Positions 41,509 through 51,343 of a stretch of 64,000 nucleotides of DNA are shown in pieces. Within the stretch, counting starts at the first letter, position 1. Each line of letters opens with the position of its first letter. The stretch is from assembly GCA_902573725.1 (NCBI GenBank), contig CACGLE010000003.1, positions 1 through 64,000 of the forward strand, read 5' to 3'. The position numbers were made by a program, and so were the translations under genes. The notes beneath the pieces were generated by a model. It searched no databases. It had not been told where the DNA came from and saw nothing but the letters and a program-made list of their open reading frames with translations. The DNA is from an uncultured SAR116 cluster alpha proteobacterium. GTDB taxonomy: Bacteria; Pseudomonadota; Alphaproteobacteria; Puniceispirillales; Puniceispirillaceae.

Positions 41509-42159
41509 ATGGCATTAGATTTAGCTTTCATGTTGCAAATATTGCCAGATATGATAGCGGCCTTTTGGCTCACAATTAAAATAAGTCTGATAACGGTTGT
41601 TGCCTCGGTAATAGCGGGGATTCTATTAACAGCAATTAGAATGATGGGCGGAAAAATTTCTAGATATTCTATAATTGCATTTGTGGAGTTTACGCGAGGA
41701 GCACCACCCCTAGTTCATATATCTATTATTTATTTTCTGCTCCCTGAATTTGGTATTGTTTTCAACGAATTTTGGACCGGTGTTATTGCTCTTTCACTTA
41801 TTGGGGCAGGTTATTCTGCTGAGATTTTCAGGGGTGCAATTGACTCGATCGGTTCATCGCAAGTAGATGCTTCAAAAGCAATAGGCTTGTCTCGCATTCA
41901 AACTTTTAGACTAGTTCTAATACCGCAAGCATTGCGTTTGAGTCTCCCGCCTTTGACAAATGAATTGGCTAATGTGATCAAGGCTTCTTCTTTATTATCA
42001 GTTATCTCAGTAAACGAATTGACCAAAGTTGCAAACGACCTAATTTTTGTTCATTTTGTTGTAATCGAGGTTCTAATTGAACTTACTTGTCTGTATCTCA
42101 TCATTGTAGGTTTTTTAATGTTTCTATCAAAATATATGGAAGCGAAATTTAAATATTGA
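41509..42159 (+). CDS. polar amino-acid ABC transporter permease (second)
   Basis: FTRGAPPLVHISIIYFLLPEFG, DASKAIGLSRIQTFRLVLIPQALRLSLPPLTNELAN. Confidence 0.92.
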   Translation: MALDLAFMLQILPDMIAAFWLTIKISLITVVASVIAGILLTAIRMMGGKISRYSIIAFVEFTRGAPPLVHISIIYFLLPEFGIVFNEFWTGVIALSLIGAGYSAEIFRGAIDSIGSSQVDASKAIGLSRIQTFRLVLIPQALRLSLPPLTNELANVIKASSLLSVISVNELTKVANDLIFVHFVVIEVLIELTCLYLIIVGFLMFLSKYMEAKFKY

Positions 42160-42177
42160 TGCTTCGTAGTGATCTTT

Positions 42178-43398
42178 ATGACAGAAACTAATGTTACACA
42201 ATTTGGAAATTCTTTTAGAGTTGCAAGTTACTTTGACAAAGCCTCCAAAGGTGCAAGTTTATGTTTATGGGTAAAAACAGGTGCTTGTTGTGATCCAGAA
42301 AATAAAGAAGGCCTGTCACACTTGCTCGAACATACTCTTTTTGGTCTTCGAAAATCGGCAAATATATCTCATATTTATTCGTCAATTATCAACAGGCAGT
42401 TAAACATAAAAGCATTTACCAAGGCTGAACATACCGCATTTATTATTAAGTCAGTAGATAAGTTCGATCTTAAAAAATGCATAGATATTTTATGGGAGAT
42501 TTATTCTGGAAGATGGTTATCGGATGAGGCCCTTTATGATGCCAAAATAGATATCAGTAAGGAAATAGACGAATTATCTAAAGACCCTGTGAAAATCTTA
42601 TTTGAGGTTTTAAATTCTGTATGTTTTCCTTCTCAGTCCTATGGAAGAAGAATTACAGGTACGAAAGAAACAATCCATAGAATTAAAGTTGATGACCTAG
42701 TTTCCTTTCAAAAGCACTTCTATGTCCCTGAACACAGTTTGATTTGTGCTTGTGGAAACATTGAACATCAGCAACTTGTAGATTTTACAGAAGCAAAATT
42801 TTCTTCATTTCCAAAAAATATGAACTTTGCTTTACCATCTTCAAATTGGTTTGGTGGCATCAGAAAAATCAAGTCTGTCGATAAAGAAACGCGTCTAGCA
42901 TGTGCTATTCCTTTTGAGACAAAAGGGTCAGAACAATACTATTTTTATTGGATTTTATCATATTTACTCTCGAAAAAAACTAATAACGTAATACTTACAG
43001 CCTTAAAAAGAGAACATATTAGTTGCGATGCTTTAAATGTTTACCCTGAGTTTTTATCACATTTTAGTAGAATGCAGATTTATTTAAATACATCTGACGT
43101 AAATATTAATGCCATTATGAAAATAATAATGGATGAGCTCTCTTTGATCACTTTTTCAAAAGCAGAGTATCTTTTAAAAAATGTGGGAGATTTGGAGATC
43201 ACTAGTTTTCTTAAATTATTCAAATTAAAAAATAGAAATATAGAGCATTTAGCGATGGGATTAGGAGAGTACAATTTATTTCCCTCTGAAATTCCTTTTC
43301 CAAAATCAATAGACGATATTAAAGGTAATTTAGATCTTATTCTAGAAAATTTTTACCAAAAAAATAAAATAGCAATTGCTTATTCTGTGGCGTATTGA
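42178..43398 (+). CDS. M16 family metallopeptidase homologue
   Basis: HLLEHTLFGL (HxxEH) plus downstream Glu (ISKEIDEL). Confidence 0.8.
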   Translation: MTETNVTQFGNSFRVASYFDKASKGASLCLWVKTGACCDPENKEGLSHLLEHTLFGLRKSANISHIYSSIINRQLNIKAFTKAEHTAFIIKSVDKFDLKKCIDILWEIYSGRWLSDEALYDAKIDISKEIDELSKDPVKILFEVLNSVCFPSQSYGRRITGTKETIHRIKVDDLVSFQKHFYVPEHSLICACGNIEHQQLVDFTEAKFSSFPKNMNFALPSSNWFGGIRKIKSVDKETRLACAIPFETKGSEQYYFYWILSYLLSKKTNNVILTALKREHISCDALNVYPEFLSHFSRMQIYLNTSDVNINAIMKIIMDELSLITFSKAEYLLKNVGDLEITSFLKLFKLKNRNIEHLAMGLGEYNLFPSEIPFPKSIDDIKGNLDLILENFYQKNKIAIAYSVAY

Positions 43399-43437
43399 TG
43401 CGATATTTAAAATTGCAAAATATGAGGAGGTCATCTG

Positions 43438-45387
43438 ATGTCAGAGCATGAAAAAAATATCGGATTCCTTTGGCCATGTGATGGATTAAATGACAGTGAA
43501 TATTGGAAATTTTTGCCTAAAGATGTCGGGTGGCTTACCGCACGGTATGGCGCTAATACCGCCACTGAAGAATTAACAGATAAAAATTTGGAACAGTATG
43601 CCTCTCTTGATACATTACAAAAAGCTATAGATATTTTTAAAGCTGTAAATTTAGATGCGATAGCCTGTGGAGACCATGCCGCTAGTTTCATACTTGGTAA
43701 GGACCATGAGGAATACTTAATAGAAAAACTTCAAAAACAATCTGGTTGCCCTGTAACGTTTCCTAGTAGGTCGATTGTAAGATTAATCAAAAATAAAAAC
43801 TTTAAAGATATATTATTAGTTTCACCTTATTCCAGAGAAATCACTGAGAAATTCGAGCGCTATCTCGCTGATTATAATATAAAGACGGTTGCTTCTGTTT
43901 CTTTGGAAGCCACAGACGAAGTTCAAATAAATTCGTTATCTTCTTCAAGTCTTCCTAAGTTAATCATTGATTTTGTTAAAAATAATAAGAGAGCTGAATT
44001 GCTGGTAATAGCGGGTGGCGGGATTTCTTTTTCTGATGAAATTTCAAAAGTCGAAACAATTTTAAATATCCCGATTTTAACTGCTGTTGGTGCCTTAGTA
44101 AAAGATGCAATAGAATTAATAGGGCAAGATTATAAAAAAGCGGGTATGGGGCGGATATTTTTAGAACAAAAAAGTGGTCAGCTTAAAAAAATTAAAGAAA
44201 GATTGTCATCTGGCACTAAAAACTTTTCTTTGACAGAAAAACCGCCCATCTTTGAATCTGGTGTAGGCGCAGTGTTGGTTGACGATAAAAATAATACTTA
44301 TTTTGATTTTGCTTCTGGGTCTGGGACTACAGCACTAGGCCATGGCAATAATGGTCTTATAGATGCGGTACAACAACAATTGCAGGCGGGTATTTTTCAT
44401 ATAGGACCACATTTTAATACAGGCATTCAAGCTGACTTTTATTCTGAATTATCCTCATTTTTGCCCCCTGAATTATCAAGATTTCACCCATCAATTAGTG
44501 GCTCAGAAGCAGCAGAGATTGCTATAAAAAGCGCAATGCATTTTACAGGTGCTAAGCAATTTTTGGGTTTTTCTGGTGGCTATCATGGACGTACATTAGG
44601 AGCACTTGCAGTATCTGGTGAGAAAGGTAAAAATGCTTCTTTAGGACCGTTCCACCCAAAGGCTCACATTCTGCCCTTCCCGGAAAAGAATAACGGTTTG
44701 TCTGAAACTTTAGAAAAATATGATGAGAAGCAGTTAGCCGGAGTAATAATAGAGCCAATTCAAGCTACGGCGGGTCTTAAATTCGCAGATAAACAAAGCT
44801 TGATTAAACTCAGAGAATTTACAACTAAAAATAAAATCCCTCTAATCTTTGATGAAACTTTCACCGGTTTTTGTCGAACTGGTAAGATGTTTGGTTATGA
44901 GCATTTTGATGTAACACCAGATATAATCATACTTGGAAAAGCAATTTCTGCTGGTTTCCCTGCAGGACTGGTTATATCAACTGAGGAGATTCTCACATTC
45001 TGGGAGAAAGGTACTCAATCTTCTACTTTTCAGCTTAATCCAGTTGCCGCTGCTGCCTCACTTTTTTTCCTTGACCAAATTAAAAAGCATGGATTGCTAA
45101 ATAATATTAGCCTGCAGTCTGAGCAATTTTATAACTTATTAAAGGACTTTGTAGATTTCAAAAATGTAACTGATGTGAGGGGCATTGGAAGTTTTTGGGT
45201 TATAGAATTCTCATCGTCAGATTTAAATAAAAATGCTCGTAAAATGGCACTGCAAAATGGTTTGATAACATGGGAATGTGGTGAATTTGGTGAATGTTTA
45301 GGCTTGGTGCCTCCATTGAATATGGAGCCATATATAATTGAACGCGCATGTAGCATTTTAAGAAAAAGTATTTTGGAAATATCTTGA
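43438..45387 (+). CDS. fusion: N-terminal Asp/Glu racemase/maleate isomerase-like domain + C-terminal class III aminotransferase
   Basis: N-terminus: AIACGDHAASFILG, GCPVTFPSRSIVRLIK, LLVSPYSREITEKFERYL; C-terminus: SGSEAAEIAIKSAMHFTGAKQFLGFSGGYHGRTLGALAVSG, DIIILGKAISAG (PLP Lys). Confidence 0.88.
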   Translation: MSEHEKNIGFLWPCDGLNDSEYWKFLPKDVGWLTARYGANTATEELTDKNLEQYASLDTLQKAIDIFKAVNLDAIACGDHAASFILGKDHEEYLIEKLQKQSGCPVTFPSRSIVRLIKNKNFKDILLVSPYSREITEKFERYLADYNIKTVASVSLEATDEVQINSLSSSSLPKLIIDFVKNNKRAELLVIAGGGISFSDEISKVETILNIPILTAVGALVKDAIELIGQDYKKAGMGRIFLEQKSGQLKKIKERLSSGTKNFSLTEKPPIFESGVGAVLVDDKNNTYFDFASGSGTTALGHGNNGLIDAVQQQLQAGIFHIGPHFNTGIQADFYSELSSFLPPELSRFHPSISGSEAAEIAIKSAMHFTGAKQFLGFSGGYHGRTLGALAVSGEKGKNASLGPFHPKAHILPFPEKNNGLSETLEKYDEKQLAGVIIEPIQATAGLKFADKQSLIKLREFTTKNKIPLIFDETFTGFCRTGKMFGYEHFDVTPDIIILGKAISAGFPAGLVISTEEILTFWEKGTQSSTFQLNPVAAAASLFFLDQIKKHGLLNNISLQSEQFYNLLKDFVDFKNVTDVRGIGSFWVIEFSSSDLNKNARKMALQNGLITWECGEFGECLGLVPPLNMEPYIIERACSILRKSILEIS

Positions 45388-45433
45388 ATAGCTTGTAAGC
45401 ATTAGCTTAACCTCTTTGTGTTATATGCAAAGA

Positions 45434-46639
45434 TTATGTTTTCAATTCCGGAAGTCTCCAAACAACAAACGAGGTTGCAATTAGAAAAAGAGTTGTGCCA
45501 GTAAGACAGGCTAGCACTCCACCTTGCTGGAAAAGCAAGCCTGATAAAAATGTACCAAATAGTCGACCAGCTGCATTTGCTGCGTAATAAAAACCGATAT
45601 CCTCAGCAGCCTTTTTGCTCCCAGCATAAGCAACAATCAAAAAGGAATGAAGAGAAGAATTAATCGCAAAGACAAATCCAAACAAAATAAGGCCAGATAG
45701 CAATAACAGTAAATCTGTTTTTGCCGACATGATACCTAGGAGAAAAAGGGAAACAAGCGCAAGTGATATAGACCACACTAATATACTTGTTGAAGAAACT
45801 GTTCTTTTTCCATTGTTAGTTACATATATGATATTGGGGGCAATCGCTTGCACGAGACCATAAAATACCGTCCAACCTGCAAGAAACCCTCCCACTTCCC
45901 AGAAATCCCATCCATTTGTATAAAGAAAAATGGGTATAGCTACTACGAACCAAATATCCCGTCCGCCAAACAAGAAAATCCTAGCTAATGCAATTTTATT
46001 TACTTCCGGTGATTTACTAAAAAGCTCTTTTATTCGTCCTGATGGCCTACTTGTACCCAAATTTTTTGGCAGAAGGAAAGAAACTAAAAGAAGAACTAGT
46101 CCAAGAGACCCTGCCATAACCCACAGGCTATTTTGAAAACCAAATTTTGTCAGTAATATTCCGCCTAGAAAAAACCCTATTCCTTTCATTGCATTTTTGG
46201 ATCCTGTGAACCAGGAAACCCAGTAAAAAAGAACTTGCCTTCCGTCAACTTCCATGCTCTTGATTGCAGATTTTGAAGCCGTTTTAGTAAAATCTTTGGC
46301 AAGCCCCGAAATGCCTTGAGCTGCCAATACCCAAATAATTGATAGGATATAATCGAATGATGGGTCTAATAGTGAAAGGAAAATTAAACCTATAATTTGT
46401 AAGCTTAATCCTACTAATAACATTATGCGAATGCCAAAGCGGGTTGTAAGCCACCCACCCCCCAAATTTGCAACGACACCTGCAAATTCATAAAGGAGAA
46501 AAAGTAAAGCGAGCGTAAGTGGAGAAAATCCAAGTTTAAAAAAATAGAAAAGCACGAGCATCCTCAGGGCGCCATCTGACAAAGTGAAGCCTAAATAGGA
46601 CGAGGTAACTATAAAGTAATGACTGATTGATGCGTTCAT
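45434..46639 (-). CDS. arsJ: organoarsenical (1-arseno-3-phosphoglycerate) efflux MFS transporter ArsJ
   Basis: [82 protein letters not shown]; overlaps an upstream GAPDH gene by 4 nt. Confidence 0.87.
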   Translation of the reverse strand: MNASISHYFIVTSSYLGFTLSDGALRMLVLFYFFKLGFSPLTLALLFLLYEFAGVVANLGGGWLTTRFGIRIMLLVGLSLQIIGLIFLSLLDPSFDYILSIIWVLAAQGISGLAKDFTKTASKSAIKSMEVDGRQVLFYWVSWFTGSKNAMKGIGFFLGGILLTKFGFQNSLWVMAGSLGLVLLLVSFLLPKNLGTSRPSGRIKELFSKSPEVNKIALARIFLFGGRDIWFVVAIPIFLYTNGWDFWEVGGFLAGWTVFYGLVQAIAPNIIYVTNNGKRTVSSTSILVWSISLALVSLFLLGIMSAKTDLLLLLSGLILFGFVFAINSSLHSFLIVAYAGSKKAAEDIGFYYAANAAGRLFGTFLSGLLFQQGGVLACLTGTTLFLIATSFVVWRLPELKT

Positions 46640-47679
46640 TGCTCTTTGTCGATAACCATCTTTGCCAAATCTACCATTCGGCAGGCATATCCCATTTCAT
46701 TATCATACCAAGCATAGAGTTTTAGCATTGTTTCGTTAGTAACCAGTGTACTCTCTGCGTCAATAATGGCGCTTCGGGTATCATTTACGAAATCCGCTGA
46801 AACAAGAGCCCGACTCTCAAAACCGAGAATTCCACATAATTCGTTTTCTGCGGCATCCGCAAATAGCGAATTCACATACTCCCTAGTGGTAGATTGGCTA
46901 AGTTCAAATACAGCATCTGTCAAACTAGCATTAAGTACTGGTGCCCTTACTGCATGACCGTTGAGTTTTCCATCAAGCTCTGGATAAATTAATCCTATAG
47001 CACTTGCGCTACCAGTAGTAGTTGGGATAAGTGAGGTCATGCCTGAACGCGCACGACGTAAGTCATTATGAGGAGCATCAACCATCACATTTGTATTTGT
47101 CGGGTCATGTATCGTTGTAATTTGACCGTGGCGGATGCCAATTGTTTCATGCACAACTTTCACCATTGGCGCAAGGCAATTTGTAGTGCAGGAAGCGGCC
47201 GTGATAATTCCATTTTTTTTTGGATTATAGAGATGTTCGTTGATGCCATATACGATGTTTAGAGCATCTTCATCATATACAGGGGCTGAGACGATGACTT
47301 TCCTAACGCCTTTATCAAAGTATCCAGCTAATTTTTCTTTTGTACGGAATTTTCCCGTACAGTCAAAAACAATGCTACAACCAAAGTCCGCCCAATCTAT
47401 ATCTTCTGGCATATTGTACGAAGAGAAACTTAAGTTATGGTCATTTATAGTTATGCTATTCTCGTTTGAAGCGATATCTGCCTTCCATCTCCCATGAACG
47501 GTATCAAACTCTAAAAGGTGAGCTGTAGTTTCAGCTCCGCCGTTAATTTCATTTACATGAGTAATTTCAAGTTGCGTATTTGCATTGTTATCCCCAGTTA
47601 CCCGAGTGACGCCACCTAAAGCTGAACGAAGCACCAAACGCCCAATACGCCCCATTCCATTGATACCAATTTTAATCAT
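46636..47679 (-). CDS. ArsJ-associated glyceraldehyde-3-phosphate dehydrogenase
   Basis: [35 protein letters not shown] catalytic Cys, [18 protein letters not shown]; coupled to arsJ. Confidence 0.92.
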   Translation of the reverse strand: MIKIGINGMGRIGRLVLRSALGGVTRVTGDNNANTQLEITHVNEINGGAETTAHLLEFDTVHGRWKADIASNENSITINDHNLSFSSYNMPEDIDWADFGCSIVFDCTGKFRTKEKLAGYFDKGVRKVIVSAPVYDEDALNIVYGINEHLYNPKKNGIITAASCTTNCLAPMVKVVHETIGIRHGQITTIHDPTNTNVMVDAPHNDLRRARSGMTSLIPTTTGSASAIGLIYPELDGKLNGHAVRAPVLNASLTDAVFELSQSTTREYVNSLFADAAENELCGILGFESRALVSADFVNDTRSAIIDAESTLVTNETMLKLYAWYDNEMGYACRMVDLAKMVIDKEQ

Positions 47680-47710
47680 AATATTTATCCAAAATTATTT
47701 AATATTAAGT

Positions 47711-47733
47711 TAATATTACACTTTTATTACAAT
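47711..47733 (-). promoter_or_regulatory. possible PhoB-like box upstream of GAPDH-arsJ
   Basis: Minus strand TTGTAATAAAA GTGTAATATTA; 11-nt spacing; AT-rich so tentative. Confidence 0.35.
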
Positions 47734-47912
47734 TCGCCTTTATTCAATCATAATTCCAGTAGCAAAGAACACCTTTTCATTTTTTTATGAGATTTAGGAA
47801 TGGCTAAGAATGTGATGCTTGCTTTAATATAAGATTTCGCCATATGTCACAGGCAAAACTCAACGAAATTTTATGTATATTTAGTTCTATCTAACTACTT
47901 ACGTTTCAGCGA

Positions 47913-49172
47913 CTAATTATGGTTTGACATCTCAGAGATAAGTTCAAGAAGTTGTGTTAATGCTGTAGATAGAATTTTACCAGAAATATTGATAGGTGGA
48001 AGGACCATGACGCATTCTCCATTCATTCCTCCTCCATAAGTTAGTATTTTGGCTTTTTCCATTGTATCATTCTGTATCTGATTAGCTAAATCTGAGTTAT
48101 CAAATGTAATCGCGCATTGTGCTCCAACAAATCGTACATCTTTGACCGTTGTAATATTTCTTAAATCTTTTTTAAATTTCGAAAAACAGGGTTCTATTAT
48201 TTCATTTACGTGAGTGACTAAGTCTGTATCTTTAATCTCTTTGATGGTCGCACAGGCAGCGGCGCATGCAATTGGATTACCTTGAAACGTTGAAGTATGG
48301 GAACCAGCCCCCCATCTTTTAAGAAGGTCACCTTTTGCAATTACCGCAGAAAGCGGTAAAGAGGCTGATAGCCCTTTTCCTATCACAATAAGGTCAGGGG
48401 AAATATTCGAATATTGGTAAGAAAAATTCTTTCCAGAACGACCCATGCCTGACCAAATTTCATCAACTATTAATAGACTTTTATTTTTCTTAGCTATTTC
48501 TTCTAGGCCTTGAAGGAAGGCTGGGTAGGGACCCCAAACACCTGAAACTCCCTGAATGGGTTCTACTAAAATAGCTGCAATAGGCTGGTCGTGTTTAACG
48601 TAATGATTAAGTTGCCGCTCACATTTTTCAAGGCACATATCAACTTCGGTATTATCTCTGGGGTATTGGGAAAAACTAACAAAATCACCTATTTTCCCAA
48701 TAAAGGGCAGGCGTATTTTTTCAGAATGTGTAACACTTAGTGCTCCCAAGGTACGACCGTGGTATCCACCCTCAAAGGCTATAATACGCTCATTACCACT
48801 TAAAAAACGACTCAATTTTATAGCGGTTTCTATCGCTTCTGAACCAGAGTTCGCTAAATGTATTGAAATATCTTCTAAACCCAGAAAATGACTTAAAGAA
48901 GAATATAACTCACTTCGGAGGGGGGAGATCAAACGAGTTCCAGTATGAAAAATACCAGATTTCAAGGCCTCACTGATCGCAAATTTTTGAGAAGGATGAT
49001 TGTGACCCAAATTAGTGGTAGCTGAACCACAAACAAGATCCAGATATTTTTGATTGTCCTCTGTAAACAACCAAGGTCCTTCCCCTCTAACGAAAATTGG
49101 GGGTGTATCCGACAATCTAAAAGTATTAACCGCTGTGCTTTCAAATTTCTTTGTTAAGTATAGCTCTTTCAT
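47913..49172 (-). CDS. class III aminotransferase
   Basis: NSGSEAIETAIKLSRFLSGNERIIAFEGGYHGRTLGALSVTHS, PDLIVIGKGLSASLPLSAVI. Confidence 0.92.
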   Translation of the reverse strand: MKELYLTKKFESTAVNTFRLSDTPPIFVRGEGPWLFTEDNQKYLDLVCGSATTNLGHNHPSQKFAISEALKSGIFHTGTRLISPLRSELYSSLSHFLGLEDISIHLANSGSEAIETAIKLSRFLSGNERIIAFEGGYHGRTLGALSVTHSEKIRLPFIGKIGDFVSFSQYPRDNTEVDMCLEKCERQLNHYVKHDQPIAAILVEPIQGVSGVWGPYPAFLQGLEEIAKKNKSLLIVDEIWSGMGRSGKNFSYQYSNISPDLIVIGKGLSASLPLSAVIAKGDLLKRWGAGSHTSTFQGNPIACAAACATIKEIKDTDLVTHVNEIIEPCFSKFKKDLRNITTVKDVRFVGAQCAITFDNSDLANQIQNDTMEKAKILTYGGGMNGECVMVLPPINISGKILSTALTQLLELISEMSNHN

Positions 49173-49176
49173 TGTT

Positions 49177-50229
49177 TTAGTTGGTTATTGAATGTAAATT
49201 AGATTGTAATAGTTTGATTTGAACATTTCCATTTATACTAGGAAGTTTTTGCTTTCGTGGAACGTTTAAATCAATGACTAATTTATTTTCAAACTCTACG
49301 GTTACCTGGTTACTGGCTCCCTTAGTTAGTATATCAAGGACGCGTCCATTCAAATAGTTTTTGGTTTTCTTATTGTCATTTGAAATTTCTAAGAATTCAG
49401 GCCGAATAACTGCATAATCTTCGTTTAATTTCTCAGCTATATTCGTTTTGCATTGCACATTAGTATCGACTAGGAAAGCTTTTGTTTTGTCTTTGGCGTC
49501 ACGTTTTAACGGCCATAAAGCACAGTTCCCGAAGAAATTTGCTACAAATTCTGAAGCAGGTTTGTCATAAAGCTCATTTGGGGTCCCAATTTGTTCTATT
49601 TGGCCGTCCTTCAAAATGGCAATTCTATCGCTTAATGCCATTGCCTCTTCTTGGTCATGTGTAACACATACAAATGTTGTCCCAACTTGCTTGTGAATTC
49701 TTCTTAGCTCCTCGCGAAGTCTAATACGAAGATTGGCATCCAACGCACTTAGCGGTTCATCAAGTAAAAGTATTTTTGGGTTCGTAATAAGAGCTCTTGC
49801 TAATGCAACTCTTTGCCTTTGACCACCGGAAAGTTCAGATGGAAATCTATTTTGCACTGAAGAGAGTTGCATCGTCTCTAACCAATCAATTGCTTGTTTG
49901 TCTCGTTCAGCTTTTTTAATACCCCGCATGCGAAGACCATACGATACGTTGTCGCATATGCTCATGTGCGGAAACAGCGCGTAATCTTGAAACATTATAG
50001 AAATGTCTCGCTTAGTAGGATTTAAACGGGTAATCTCATCATCTTCTAGAAAAACATGACCACTAGTTACGTTCTCTAACCCCGCAATTATTCTCAAGAT
50101 TGTTGTTTTACCGCAACCAGAGGGGCCTAATAAAGTTAAGAACTCACCAGTTTTAATTTCGATAGATACGTCATCTACCGCTATTGTTTTACCAAATTTT
50201 TTTGTAATATTCTTTAACTTCATAGACAT
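49177..50229 (-). CDS. ABC transporter ATP-binding protein (PotA-like, with C-terminal TOBE region)
   Basis: GPSGCGKTTILRIIAGLE, SGGQRQRVALARALITNPKILLLDEPLSALD. Confidence 0.93.
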   Translation of the reverse strand: MSMKLKNITKKFGKTIAVDDVSIEIKTGEFLTLLGPSGCGKTTILRIIAGLENVTSGHVFLEDDEITRLNPTKRDISIMFQDYALFPHMSICDNVSYGLRMRGIKKAERDKQAIDWLETMQLSSVQNRFPSELSGGQRQRVALARALITNPKILLLDEPLSALDANLRIRLREELRRIHKQVGTTFVCVTHDQEEAMALSDRIAILKDGQIEQIGTPNELYDKPASEFVANFFGNCALWPLKRDAKDKTKAFLVDTNVQCKTNIAEKLNEDYAVIRPEFLEISNDNKKTKNYLNGRVLDILTKGASNQVTVEFENKLVIDLNVPRKQKLPSINGNVQIKLLQSNLHSITN

Positions 50230-50283
50230 CTTTGACTTACCGTAAATTTTGAATTAAATTTTTTTTAGTTTTAATTATAATTT

Positions 50284-50940
50284 ATGAACATGCTGTTACC
50301 CAAACTTCCAACGACGATTTCCGATTATATATTCACTGACCTTCGTGAAGGAATTATAAATGGAACTCTCAAACCAAACCAAACTCTTAGAGAGGAGGAA
50401 ATCAGTCTTCGCTTTGGTTCCTCTAGGGGGCCGATAAGAGAGTCTTTGCGCCTTTTGTTGCAGACAGGGTTGGTCGTTCACCAACCACGCAAGGGCTTTA
50501 AAGTTCGTGATTATACTCCAATGCAGATTAGACAAATATACACCCTTAGGGCCAACCTTGAGGGGCTTGTTATTATGGAACTTGAAAATAAAGAGCTTGG
50601 TAGTTTGATAAAAACGCTCAAAGAATCTAACGAAAGAATGGAAACTTCCTTTAAAAAAAATAACATCGTTGATTATTTCCAGGAAAATATTTTTTTTCAT
50701 CAACAAATAATTGATTTCGCTAATAATGATATACTCAAGAAAACAATCGCACTTGTAAACGAAGTCTCTCTTCCAGTTAGATATCAACTTATGCATCATT
50801 CTCTTCCTTCTAGAAGGTCTCTTACTTATCATGAACAAATAGTAAATTTTATTGAGCAGAATAATTTATTAGATGCTCGAATATTTACAGAAAAACATGT
50901 TCTAGAAAACATTGAAAAAGCATCCCTTGTTTATTCATAA
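50284..50940 (+). CDS. GntR family transcriptional regulator (FCD type)
   Basis: GIINGTLKPNQTLREEEISLRFGSSRGPIRESLRLLLQTGLV; helical C-terminal domain. Confidence 0.92.
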   Translation: MNMLLPKLPTTISDYIFTDLREGIINGTLKPNQTLREEEISLRFGSSRGPIRESLRLLLQTGLVVHQPRKGFKVRDYTPMQIRQIYTLRANLEGLVIMELENKELGSLIKTLKESNERMETSFKKNNIVDYFQENIFFHQQIIDFANNDILKKTIALVNEVSLPVRYQLMHHSLPSRRSLTYHEQIVNFIEQNNLLDARIFTEKHVLENIEKASLVYS

Positions 50941-50950
50941 TAAAACCCTC

Positions 50951-51328
50951 TTAATGTGCTATTGCCGTTAATGCTATTTCAACAATAGTACCTTCTCCGA
51001 TATCTGATACTTCGACAAGGTTTCTCGTTGGGGGTCTGTTTCCAAAAACTTCTGAAAATACCAAATTGACCGCATCCTTTTCAGATAGGTCTGTCATATA
51101 AACAACAGCAAGTAAAACATCTTCGACGTCAGACCCAGCTTCACGAAGTATAGTAATACAATGTTCAAGAGAAAGACGAGCTTGGTTGACTGCACCTTCA
51201 ACTATTTTGCCAGTCGACATATCTCTAGGCATTTGGCCGCCAATAAATACCATCCCCGCTCCTTTTGTTCCCTGTGATACAGGAGAAGTGGAAGCAGGTG
51301 CTTTATCTGTTTTAATTATTTCTATCAT
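50951..51328 (-). CDS. RidA/YjgF family protein
   Basis: GAGMVFIGGQMPRDMSTGKI, RPPTRNLVEVSDIGEGTIVEIALTAIA. Confidence 0.92.
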   Translation of the reverse strand: MIEIIKTDKAPASTSPVSQGTKGAGMVFIGGQMPRDMSTGKIVEGAVNQARLSLEHCITILREAGSDVEDVLLAVVYMTDLSEKDAVNLVFSEVFGNRPPTRNLVEVSDIGEGTIVEIALTAIAH

Positions 51329-51343
51329 TCAGCTCTCCAAAAT

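Noticed and set aside
47811-47820. Third copy of the TGTGATGC motif
   Set aside because: Lacks the A-tract and points away from any gene on that strand; likely chance
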